16,308 nt of DNA. It comes from Gracilaria caudata. Its lineage: Eukaryota; Rhodophyta; Florideophyceae; Gracilariales; Gracilariaceae. Both the position numbers and the translations under genes were made by a program. The stretch spans positions 1-16,308 of the forward strand of contig JASCIV010000574.1 in assembly GCA_030374735.1 (NCBI GenBank). Direction: 5' to 3'. Position 1 is the stretch's first letter. Every line of letters starts with the position of its first letter. Below are positions 1 through 8,276 of the stretch, piece by piece. The notes beneath the pieces were generated by a model. The model saw only the letters and a program-made list of their open reading frames with translations. It did not search any database and had not been told where the DNA came from.

Positions 1-1
1 C

Positions 2-30
2 GGTGGGGCGCGCCGCGAGCGCGCCCCACC
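2..30. repeat. GC-rich perfect inverted repeat (hairpin)
   Basis: Arms GGTGGGGCGCGC (2-13) and GCGCGCCCCACC (19-30) are exact reverse complements around a 5-base loop. It lies at the window edge and is followed within 6 bases by a second inverted repeat, so a larger structure may continue to the left. No T-run follows and no gene ends here, so I do not call it a terminator. Confidence 0.9.
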
Positions 31-35
31 TTCCA

Positions 36-85
36 CTATCTCCTCGGAGATAGCCAAAAAATTCTGGCTATCTCCGAGGAGATAG
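36..85. repeat. Perfect 21-bp inverted repeat with 8-bp spacer
   Basis: The arm at 36-56 is the exact reverse complement of the arm at 65-85, separated by AAAAATTC. Each arm is itself nearly palindromic (CTATCTCC / GGAGATAG), so several alternative hairpins are possible. Function unknown. It forms a back-to-back pair with the hairpin at 2-30. Confidence 0.9.
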
Positions 86-163
86 CGAGATTTTTTGTTC
101 AGGGAGTGCCCCAGGGTTGGCGGGACACTCCCGCAAATGCGGCACCACAATGTGTATACTCCA

Positions 164-168
164 GCTCC
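164..168. repeat. Target-site duplication, left copy (GCTCC)
   Basis: GCTCC lies immediately outside the 5' LTR and is repeated immediately outside the 3' LTR (2634-2638). A 5-bp duplication is the usual signature of LTR-retrotransposon integration. Confidence 0.85.
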
Positions 169-492
169 TGTTGATGCCTACGCAGTGCAGCGACTGCGTG
201 GGTGGACAAATTCAAATTGTATTGAAATCAGTTCTGAGCCAGAACTACGTAGGTAGCTCTAAATGCTCGCACCTCAAAGAGCGTCCAATGTGCGACCCAA
301 ACGGAAGGAGCACTCTCTGTACGTGTAGTAACTGTCTGAGCCAGACACAATAAATACCCGCACAGCAACAGCTTGCTAGTGTACGGAGACATCCTCATCA
401 GAGTCATGCTGGGGCTTTTGTGCCTGTCCTTTCGCCTTTCCCAACCACGAGCGTGCACGCATTCTCTTTCGTCTTGGCGTGATCGATCAACA
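169..492 (+). repeat. Left long terminal repeat
   Basis: This 324-bp LTR starts TGTTGAT and ends ATCAACA. It is about 90% identical by eye to 2309-2633. It carries AATAAA at 349-354, a possible polyadenylation signal on the plus strand. I see no clear TATA box. The identity begins and ends exactly at the TG and CA ends. Confidence 0.88.
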
Positions 493-634
493 AAGCGCTT
501 TGATTTGCAAATCGTACTGTCGCGCTACGGAAGAATGCAAGCATATGGACTCGTGAACTGTAGGCAGTTTTGTATGAAACTCTTTACTCAATTGGATCCC
601 ATGCATACAAAAAATAAAGAAAACGCATATCTGA

Positions 635-949
635 GAATACCAAGAGTCCCATTGTTCCAGTGTTTTTCTTTTCATCCGCCTGTTACGCGTATGGTCAAAC
701 TCGACTTCTGGAAGCGATCACCATTGCTGGAGACGTCATGCAGTGGGACAGAAACCGTTGAAACCATTATGTCTCTATCAGTACTTTGCAATTGTGGGAT
801 TCGTAGAAGATTTGTACCGGCTGTAGAACAATTTTGCAGAACCGCGGGACATATCTCTTGAAGAAATTTTACGCTACACTGGAGGTTATGAAACCGTTCC
901 AAATCAAAGAACATATATAATTGAAGATACGCAGATATGGCATCATTGA
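635..949 (+). pseudogene. Disrupted reading frame inside the LTR element, unrecognised
   Basis: This frame is open for 104 codons except for one TAG at 824-826. On both sides of that stop the translation looks protein-like: an aromatic stretch containing QYFAIVGFVEDLY before it, and an acidic stretch containing DISLEEILRYTGGYE after it. It then ends in TGA at 947-949. I do not recognise the family and see no retroviral-type motifs. It may be a remnant of a gag-like or captured host sequence. It could also be chance, because part of its appeal is my reading of composition. No start codon is convincing. Confidence 0.3.
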
Positions 950-1854
950 AGCAACTGGTCCTCCGCAACGAACTCGATGAGGATATCCACTCCTGCAATA
1001 ACTCCCATCTCGGAAATTCGCACACGTGGCGAAGAAGTATGCACAATCGGCTTGAATCAGACGAGAGAAGCTAAAGAGAAGGTAACACGGACCTGAAACC
1101 ACAACTACATGAATTATTTCGACTATATGAAACAGAGCTGAGCAACCACATTGGCCCCTGCCGAGGAATGATGGAGACCAACTCTGAATACAGACCTTGT
1201 GAGGACCAACCGGGGCGCAATTAAGAAGAAGGGTCTTGCATAGGAGCACAGAAGGAAACGCTAGTTCAGCAATAGCAGAAATTTTCTGTGCACAAACAAG
1301 ACACAGCGATCTATATTGAAATATCGGGATTTTTTCGAGGACGGCTCAGAGAACATGCGTGACTGAAATGCTCTATGGAAAGTGGTTTTGGCCGAAGTAT
1401 GGACGCGACCAAACTTAGCCCTGCCCCGGGAGGGTATCGTCCCAAGGAGGGATGGATTCGCAGCCGCGGAATTCACTAGGAAAGTGCACTCTGACGGCAA
1501 TTGGATGATGCATTTCATTCTACAAAGGATACAGCGGACCCCGCAGGGCATTCGCAGGGTGACGATATGACGTCTTGGATCGGCGCAGCACGAGCGATTA
1601 TGCAAGGACACCTGATGAAGACCCAAGAATGTCGGTCAGAACGTCTGCTTGGCTTATAATTACGGCCCTGTGGAGGCTCTCGCGTCCCACAAGGGATGAA
1701 TGGTTGGATGCAGTAATTTAACGAAGTATACACAAAATACACACCGACTACATCACCGTGGGTGTGCAATGGCCACCGTTCAGTGCGAAAGGGAGGAAAG
1801 TAACCGGGGGACCCGGAAATGTACACGAATGCAGAAGAGCAGCGCCATAGCGAA

Positions 1855-2098
1855 GAAGAATTCGCGAGCAGTAGCGGAGAAGAATTTGCATGCAGAAGCG
1901 CGAAGAAGAATCCGCATGCAGAAGCGCGGAGAAGAATCCGCATGCAGAAGCGCGGAGAAGAATCCGCATGCAGAAGCGGAGAAGAATCCGCATGCATGAG
2001 CGAAGAAGATTCGCACGCAATAGCCGAGAAGATCCGCTCGCGGAAGCAAAGAAGTATTTGCAAGCTGTCAGAAAGAAATATCCGCACGCAGTTCCGAT
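1855..2098. repeat. Degenerate 23-26 bp tandem array inside the LTR element
   Basis: About ten head-to-tail copies of a unit like GAAGAATCCGCATGCAGAAG begin near 1855, 1879, 1905, 1931, 1957, 1981, 2005, 2028, 2051 and 2075. The central units are almost identical at 26 bp; the outer ones are diverged and 23-24 bp. Because 26 is not a multiple of 3, the array creates overlapping open frames on both strands that repeat the same residues in shifted phases. I treat these as by-products, not genes. Confidence 0.88.
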
Positions 2099-2308
2099 AA
2101 CATATTCTCGAGTAGAAAGAATCGTTTCGTATAGTTGGGGAGATACTGTGGCGTAGGACGGGAGCCTGCCTTCGTACAACACCGGACATATGCCGCAAAG
2201 TAGTAGAATGCTCTATCACATTCACGGAGGGCACGTTGAAGAAAGCACTCGCCACCTGCATTGTTATCTTCGCAAATTACCCAAGCTTGCAGCTCGGCTA
2301 TGGGGCAG

Positions 2309-2633
2309 TGTTGATGCCTACGCAGGGCAACGACTGCGTGGATGCACAAATTCAAATTGTATTGAAATCAATTCTGAGCCAGAACTGCGTAGGTGGCTCT
2401 AAACGCTCGCACCTCAAAAAGGGTGCAATATGCGACCCAAACGGAAGGAGCACTCTCCGTGCGTGTAGCAACTGTCTGAGCCAGACACAATAAACACCCG
2501 CACACAGCAGCAGGCTGCTAGTGTCCGGAGGCATCCTCAGCAGAGTCTGTTGGGGCCTTTGTGCCTGTTCTTCCGACTTTCCCAACAACGAGCGTACACG
2601 CATTCTCTTTCGTCTTGGCGTGATCGATCAACA
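2309..2633 (+). repeat. Right long terminal repeat
   Basis: This is the second copy of the left LTR, 325 bp with the same TGTTGAT/ATCAACA ends. AATAAA lies at 2489-2494. Differences are scattered substitutions plus a few small indels near 2500-2550. It is followed directly by the target duplication GCTCC. Confidence 0.88.
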
Positions 2634-2638
2634 GCTCC
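2634..2638. repeat. Target-site duplication, right copy (GCTCC)
   Basis: This matches the five bases immediately left of the left LTR (164-168). Confidence 0.85.
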
Positions 2639-2666
2639 CTAAATCATTGAGATAAGGATAAAAATA

Positions 2667-2736
2667 CATATGGCTTATTGTGTGAGGTCATTCTTTATAT
2701 GCATATGGCTTATTGTGTGAGGTCATTCTTTATATG
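2667..2736. repeat. Perfect 35-bp tandem duplication
   Basis: The unit at 2667-2701 (starting CATATGGCTTATTGTG) is repeated without a mismatch at 2702-2736. The perfect identity points to a recent local duplication, in contrast to the aged LTR element 30 bp to the left. I see no gene or regulatory role for it. Confidence 0.92.
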
Positions 2737-3318
2737 CAACTGCCGTGCCAGTCTGAAGGAATTGCAAAGGAATCGTTGTAAGCATAGAAACGTTCCGGGT
2801 TTAAAGGTTATCTCCATATCTAGGATAGGTAAGATGTGGAAATTACCTCGAACACAATGTTGGCTCACGTTATGTACTCATGTGGAAATAATTCAACGGT
2901 TAGGCTCTTCGTTACCTGTTAGCTGGCTATTCCACCTTGGGAAGTTGCCATACCCGGCTACGCGAAGTTAGAAGTTAAACGATACGAAATATATAGTAAT
3001 GTATTTCTTGTCCTGTGGAAAACGAGCCTCCCTATTCCATTACATTATTTCACAGCAGCCATTGCTTCGTTGGCAAAAACTCAGGACGAATTTGCTATGC
3101 CATTCAATCAATTCAAGATACGAGTTTGCGCGCTACCTTAATTCTCATCTCTCGAAAAGGAGATAAGCGAATAGTATTACACACTGTCCGGAAGCAACAG
3201 AACCCGTTTAAGCACGCTCTCGAAATATTTCCTCTCGACATTGTCCATCCATTCTACCACACAAACATTATTTCAAATGGTAAAAGGTTTGTTCAACAAC
3301 TCTTATGGTCGAGATAAA
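2737..3318. other. Stretch without a recognisable gene
   Basis: A plus-strand frame at 3015-3317 is open for 100 codons but has no ATG and no recognisable domain. Its stop falls right before the palindrome at 3319. I find no promoter, RNA gene or protein similarity here. Confidence 0.5.
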
Positions 3319-3398
3319 GGGCATCTGACACATACTCAAAAGAGAAAGAAGCAGTGGGCCCACTGCTTCTTTATCTTTTGAGTATATGTAAGATGCCC
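3319..3398. repeat. 80-bp spacerless palindrome
   Basis: The two 40-base halves meet at GTGGGCCCAC (centre 3358/3359) and pair at 37 of 40 positions. The inner 14 pairs and the outer GGGCATCT/AGATGCCC are perfect. It would form a long cruciform or RNA hairpin. There is no loop and no convincing target duplication. Confidence 0.92.
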
Positions 3399-3400
3399 AA

Positions 3401-3442
3401 TGTTACTTACGAAACCAACCCGGGTTGGTTTCGTAAGTAACA
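3401..3442. repeat. 42-bp perfect spacerless palindrome
   Basis: It is centred on CCCGGG (3419-3424), with 21 of 21 bases paired in each arm, and begins only 2 bases after the 80-bp palindrome. The arm sequence is unrelated to that of its neighbour. Confidence 0.93.
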
Positions 3443-3527
3443 ACATTCAAGTACTTGTCCTTGCCGTAAAGTCCTGCTCTCGCAATTCTCGTTCTACCTC
3501 CCCACCCGTTTCTTGAAACTGCCAACC

Positions 3528-3809
3528 TCACCCATTAGGGCAGTACATAACTGAATCAAAACTCGGGTAAACGTTCCATTTTTGTCTTGAGGTTATATAC
3601 CTGTAACTATCGAGACATCTAATGCCGAGGTCAGATATCCTAGCTTTACATGCTCCCCGTTCGTCCGTATCATGATAGTGATGATCCTGAAAGATCATCA
3701 ACAGCATTGATCTCACAGTTGGTACAACTCGCTGCTTGTAATACGAAACCTCGATTGCTTCCGTGAGGCCCCATCGCATCAGCACTCGAAGATAAGATTC
3801 TTTCTTCAT
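3528..3809 (-). CDS. Small hypothetical reading frame, unrecognised
   Basis: An ATG at 3809-3807 opens a frame of 93 residues beginning MKKESYLRVLMRWGL and ending in TAG. It is basic, rich in Tyr and Arg, has no signal peptide or membrane segment that I can see, and I do not recognise it. Its start lies about 40 bases from the start proposed for the metacaspase pseudogene on the other strand, so the two would share a divergent intergenic gap. With the metacaspase dead and no homology, this may well be a chance frame. Confidence 0.2.
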   Translation of the reverse strand: MKKESYLRVLMRWGLTEAIEVSYYKQRVVPTVRSMLLMIFQDHHYHDTDERGACKARISDLGIRCLDSYRYITSRQKWNVYPSFDSVMYCPNG

Positions 3810-3848
3810 TTTCACACTTCCTTGGTTTAAATCTGTCTCTCCACCGAA

Positions 3849-4935
3849 ATGGGAAATTTTGCGGTAGTGGTCGGCATCAAATAAGTGACAAACTGGAGAT
3901 ACCGACGTGAGTTAAATTTGACGTACATTGCATTGTGCCATGAGATTTTTCGTCTCTTGGTTTCTGTACTAACCATATTCGTCTCTAAACAGTAAGTGGA
4001 TGCATGAATGACGCGCTTGACATAGGTGAATACTACCGACGGAGGGCTTTTCGGTTCTCAGTCTCTCAGATGGTGACAAGAGGCTGTTCCCTCCCGCCAA
4101 ACCCATGCTGAAACTGGCTCTCAAGTTGCTATACTCTGGTAGAGAGCCTGGTGACACAGTATTCTTCTCGTTTAGTGGACATGGTACCCAGGTTCGTAAT
4201 GAAGATGATGACATGGAGGCAGATAAGATGGGCAAGGCAATCGTGACGCAGGAGCTTGATCTTATTACAGACGACGAGTTGAAGGAGCATTTTGCCTCTC
4301 TGCCCAGCGCTGTCAAAGCGATAGCGGTGATGGATTGTTAGCACTCCAGCACAATGTTCGACGAAGCGAACGTGCTGATTGGTGGCGAGAAAAGCATGGA
4401 TAAGAAAAAGTATAAGTCGAGCGGAACCGATAGCCAGAGTCGAGGAATGGTAATGAAGCATAAGAGTCAGAATCGTTTCATCGCAGCCCTGAGCATTTCT
4501 GAATAACTGTTGGCAGAACTTGGGCAGCATGTTACGCCACCTCGACAGCCATCATAAGTGCAGAAGAACGACTGCATGCGACCTTGAATTCCATTGAACC
4601 CATGAAACAGATTGGAGCTTCATCCCGCGCATTATGAGTCGCTCACGAGCATTGAACGAGGGCACAAAGAATGTTTGCATTCTCTTGAGCGGTTGTCAAG
4701 CAAGTGAAGAAAGTTCCGATGTACATTCCGACAACTCACCACGATTTGAGGCTTTTCGAAAGCGGTTATTGATACGTACAAAGAGGAGGCAGAGGTTTCG
4801 TTGTTCGATTATATGCTCCAAGTTCGAGCGAGACTTCTTGCTCAGGGCTTTCCGCAGAATCCTTGTCTCGAGACACCGCCCGGAAGCGATACAAGTGCAG
4901 TTCATACATTGAAGGCTATGACAGAAGTACTGTAG
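3849..4935 (+). pseudogene. Decayed type II metacaspase
   Basis: Metacaspases are Cys-His proteases that cut after Arg or Lys. Recognisable pieces in order are: first strand VVVGI (from ATG 3849), then after an 86-bp intron GCMNDALDIGEYY, LFPPAKPM, the catalytic His in FSGHGTQ (His at 4180-4182), LITDDEL, and MDC followed by HSS. The p10-like end includes LLSGCQASEESSD and LQVRARLLAQGFPQNP, and the frame ends in TAG at 4933-4935. The long p20-p10 linker and the SGCQ and RAR..GF motifs point to type II. Defects: TAA at 3882-3884, a frameshift near 4045, TAG at 4339-4341 exactly at the catalytic Cys codon, TAA near 4503, and a frameshift near 4770. The normally acidic DE before the IV strand reads GK. 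A stop-for-Cys at the active site argues that it no longer encodes a protease. Confidence 0.85.
3907..3992 (+). other. Spliceosomal intron in the metacaspase pseudogene (86 bp)
   Basis: The 5' end is C|GTGAGT, a perfect TACTAAC branch site lies at 3967-3973, and the 3' end is AAACAG. Removing it joins TACCGAC to TAAGTGGATGC, giving RYRLSGCMNDALD, which is what metacaspases carry at this point. The match of splice signals and restored homology makes the call firm even though the host gene is broken. Confidence 0.8.
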
Positions 4936-6198
4936 ATTATGCGGGGTTCACAGCGAGGTTTACATTGTATGCCTGACATCAAGGAATGTCATTACGAAGG
5001 TAGATGAGTAGCCAATGAATCGAAAACAAAACCCGTAGTTCTCAAAAAGTTAGAATCGCGGCGCTGTGCTGCCGCTTCGTCTTTTCCGAAAGACGTATTT
5101 CTGTTATTCTTACCGTGGTCTATGTGATGATCATGCGGCGACCACGATAAATTTGCAAATTAGGCTGCTTGGTATGCTGATGAAGATCCGATGAGGGCAT
5201 GCAACGAGCGGGTTTTTTTAGTTGAGTGGGTCAGTGTGTAATGCTACTGGTCCATCCATTGAGTTGCTCTGGATTCAAAGCATGCTCAAACAGAAACGTT
5301 GCCAAAGATGCATGTTTCATCTCAAGTAAAAAGCCACCGCTATATATATTTGCATAGGCACGGGAAAGAACTTCATGATAGGAAAGAGGTGGTTCGACTT
5401 CTTGTGCTGTCTCTACTTCTACTCAAGAGAACATAGGCTTGCGTCAAAACCCAGAACTTAAAATCTGAGAAGCATGATTCGTCTAGCATCAAGATATTTG
5501 CCCCTTGTGAGAGAAAGGAGTTCTTGAACCCAATCAACAAGTCTATTTCTCATTGAAGTCTCCTCGCTATGTCTAGAATAAAGCGATTGCTGTTTTATTT
5601 CTCCAGAAGAACAGTGCAATAATTGTTAGTTGCCATTCCGTCTTTAAGAATTCTCTTCTTTATTGTGGACATCAGTTCCTTATTCCGAAACTTAAGTAAA
5701 ATAAGCAGAATTCTTTTTCTGTGTATACGATATGGTCTACGACAGGTACGTTACATATACAGAGAGAGATTTCAACTTCCGAAAATAAGTCTTCCATGTA
5801 TTAAAATTCTTCTGCTGATGGAAAGTACGACCAACTTGGATTCCTAAACTTTTGCAAAATCATAGCTCAAAATTTGATTTAATGAAAATTTGTCCTCTAA
5901 AGAACTGATTGAAACCCTTACAGTTATTCACTGCCAACCACTTGTACGTCAGTGAAATGAAGGTACGAGAGGCATATGCAATGTGTTTGTATGTGTGCAC
6001 CTTGTACACGTACAGTCACAACCGCAATGGCATTTAAATCTTATTGCACTACGCAAGCTTAAACAGCCTGTTTCAATCATTGGGGCGGGTGGCAGTTCAG
6101 TTTGATCTCACCAATGTACTGCAAAGTACCGTCGTACAGCTCCCATTTGCCTTCATGCTGCGTAGATGTTTTTTTTCCAAAACTCCCCCTGCAGAAAC
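4936..6198. other. Stretch without a recognisable gene
   Basis: AT-rich sequence with only short frames on both strands. A small hairpin CGTGGTC/GACCACG (5114-5120 and 5140-5146) and a short TATATATAT run near 5342 are the only structures I note. On the minus strand a short frame ending in TGA at 6079-6077 reads GKWELYDGTLQYIGEI, which looks protein-like but is isolated and unrecognised. Confidence 0.5.
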
Positions 6199-6513
6199 TC
6201 AACAAACCACTTGGTTATTTGGTATCCATATCATGAGCTGATATTTCGAAAATTTCTTGAGACCTGTACTTCCTTCGTAGCACAGTACGCCCAGACGTTG
6301 TCGATTCTTCGCTTGGTGAATAACAAATTAGTCGCACTTGTCGCAAGAAGGAAGGCTGACTAATCTATTGCATGGAACTACTTTACAGACACTCCTTACA
6401 CTCCTTGCTTCATACGGTTCATAAGTGTCTGAGACGAAGATCGTAATACATTTTTCACTCGACGGCAACGAAGCAAGAACTATCGCCACAACTTCTTCGT
6501 GTTCTATCCCACC
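6199..6513 (-). pseudogene. Possible decayed reading frame, unrecognised
   Basis: On the minus strand this frame is open for 104 codons apart from one TAA at 6330-6328. The upstream part contains EEVVAIVLASLPSS and ITIFVSDTYEPYEAR; the downstream part contains LGVLCYEGSTGLKKF. Together with the short frame ending at 6077 this could be one protein broken by a stop and a frameshift. I recognise no family, and the evidence is only compositional. Confidence 0.18.
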
Positions 6514-6519
6514 TCATGG

Positions 6520-7599
6520 CACATCATTGATTAGTAAATACCCATAATGTGATAGAGATGCAACTCTTTCTGACTTCCAGTGTCCTCAGGCCTCAAAGTT
6601 CCCAATAAATTTTGTATCTCCTACGCCGACTCGGAACGTCAAATTCGAATGCAAACCGTTTGTCCACACCTAAACCGTCTTCCTAACGGGGAACATCAGT
6701 TCAAGTCTTGTATGGGAGGTGGCGAAATGCCCAGTCCGGTTGTACTGTTCGTGTCACTTTCTTTTATAGTAGTATGTACTACCGTTTGCGTTAATACACG
6801 ATATCAGAGGAGAGGACTGACTCGCCCGTTACCTAAATCGCTAATGATGACCATGAACGCAAAACAAACACACGGCATTACGTCTCATTTGTGGCCTGTG
6901 CACACGAAGCAAGGCTGCTTTTGAGACGCCCGGAATCCTTAATCTCACGGTGGACTCTCTCTATCGAACCATTGGAGGGCGAGGGCCATGGGGCATCAGA
7001 TAAAGACATAATGAGAGTTCGAATGCTGACAATGCGCTGCCTTTGCGAACAAGATTGTCCTTTCTGCATCACACTACCGCCGCTTGAATGCCTATCTCTG
7101 ATAATCCGAAGCATCCAGGTTTGTAGAGAAGGAACAGGGATGCAAAGAGAATGGAATCCCGTGCATCTGTCTGTAGTAGGAGAGCCCGCTCAACCTTTCA
7201 ACCAGGGCAGTCGCCACACTGTACTACAGTGCTAGAAACCCTCCATGATAGCGATTATGAGGGTCTTTACTTTCCAGAAGATCCATCTCATATTGACCCA
7301 GGAGTACCGGCCCCTCCTATCCTAAGATACTGTACTTTGTTCGTTTGAAGTTCAAAATCTGAGGACGGTAGTATGAGAAAGTTACAGCGAGGGGTCCTCG
7401 GTGAGGCATTTCCCAGCGAGTTGAAGGGAGTGTGCCCTGCCAGAACACATCCCAGAACATCTCTTAGGACATCTCTAGGACGGTCTTTTTCGCTATCTTC
7501 GGAGTGAATCTCCGGGGATAACGAAAGAAAAGAAAAACCAACCACCTTCCACCTTCCTGCAGGACAACCAAACTGCGCGACACTGCGCGACCGTGGAAG
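6520..7599. other. Stretch without a recognisable gene
   Basis: Several short frames occur on the plus strand (for example LHDSDYEGLYFPEDPSHIDP near 7230-7300), but none has a start, a domain or a second supporting feature. I find no RNA gene or repeat. The GC content rises toward the tandem array that follows. Confidence 0.45.
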
Positions 7600-7960
7600 A
7601 ATTGTGACGCGCCGTAGCCCGCGCCCCACCGGAGAGCGAGCACCGCAGCCGCGAGCAGAGAAGGAGAACGACTGGTGCTGGTGGGGTGTGCGTGCGCTGT
7701 CGCGAGCGGCAGCGCGCAAGAAGGAGAACGACTGGTGCTGGTGCGGGTCGTGTGGCGCTGTCGCGAGCCGCAACGCGCGAGAAGGAGAACACTGGTGTGA
7801 TTTGTGCGGCACACCCGTGCGACGCAACGCGCAGGATGAAGGACACTGCTGTGGCGTGGGCCGGGCGCCCGTCCACCGCAGCACAGAAGTTAGAGGACAA
7901 TGCTACGGAGTGGGCTGCGCGCGGACGCGGCGCAGGGCGCAGAACGACGGACAATGATTT
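7600..7960. repeat. GC-rich degenerate tandem array, 54-61 bp period
   Basis: Two adjacent units share AAGGAGAACGACTGGTGCTG at 7661 and 7721, a third has AAGGAGAAC-ACTGG at 7782, and weaker copies follow near 7839 and 7893. The units also share the block GTCGCGAGCnGCAnCGCGC. In one plus-strand frame (7604-7957, GTG start, no ATG) the units give Cys-rich repeats containing ENDWCWWG, ENDWCWCGSCG, EHWCDLCGTPV and GHCCGVGRAPV. The minus strand is open in several frames as well, as expected in GC-rich sequence, so coding is not established. Confidence 0.75.
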
Positions 7961-8153
7961 GGCGTAAGCTGAGCGCTCGCGCCCTGCAAGGCGGTGTGGT
8001 GGGAAATGATGGCAGCCGCGCGTGTGCGCGCGCGCAGGAAAACTTGTCGTAGAATGACGCTGAATGCGCGCGTAACGTGGAAACCCAAACACATACGCAA
8101 AACGTGTAAACTTTACTGACACAAAGAAGCAAAAAGAAAGCAAACGTGATACC

Positions 8154-8276
8154 ATGGGGAAGACGCAGAGCAAGAGCGAGGAATTCAAGAATTCAGTACA
8201 GAACGGATGGATCGGTAAGCGAACAGCCATTTGCGACAGCGTGAAACCGACACTCACACGACTCACAAAGTGCTGA
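8154..8276 (+). CDS. Small ORF with N-myristoylation-like start
   Basis: The ATG has a strong context (ACCATGG) and opens 40 codons beginning MGKTQSKSEEFKNSV, ending in TGA. Gly2 with Ser6-Lys7 fits the N-myristoylation consensus of eukaryotes. A possible 5' splice site (GTAAGC, 8214-8219) lies inside it, so it could instead be the first exon of a longer gene, but the only nearby AG (8269-8270) lacks a pyrimidine tract. It overlaps the 3' end of the minus-strand exon at 8267-8530 by 10 bases. No family recognised. Confidence 0.25.
   Translation: MGKTQSKSEEFKNSVQNGWIGKRTAICDSVKPTLTRLTKC

Larger units (their letters stand above)
169..2633. mobile_element. Non-autonomous LTR retrotransposon (about 2.47 kb)
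   Basis: Two direct repeats of 324 and 325 bp bound the element. Both begin TGTTGAT and end ATCAACA, giving TG...CA ends inside a 7-bp terminal inverted repeat, and both are flanked by the 5-bp duplication GCTCC. The interior (493-2308, about 1.8 kb) is too short for gag-pol and I find no protease, reverse transcriptase, RNase H or integrase motif in any frame. It contains a disrupted reading frame (635-949), unassigned sequence with no recognisable gene (950-1854) and a 23-26 bp tandem array (1855-2098). No clear primer-binding site starting TGG follows the left LTR, and the purine run before the right LTR is weak (GGGGCAG), so orientation is uncertain. AATAAA in both LTRs on the plus strand hints at plus-strand transcription. 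It would have to be mobilised by enzymes from another element. The LTRs differ at roughly 30 positions by eye, so the insertion is not recent. Confidence 0.85.

Noticed and set aside
1515..2261. A 248-codon open frame on the minus strand across the tandem array of the LTR element
   Set aside because: It has no ATG-supported domain, and its apparent repeats come from the 26-bp array read in rotating frames.
3015..3317. A 100-codon plus-strand open frame
   Set aside because: It lacks any ATG, has no recognisable domain and ends at the palindrome. There is too little support for a gene.
5114..5180. A GTGATGA box, a later CTGA and a small hairpin, considered as a C/D snoRNA
   Set aside because: There is no terminal stem joining the boxes and no internal C'/D' pair. 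The short motifs are expected by chance.
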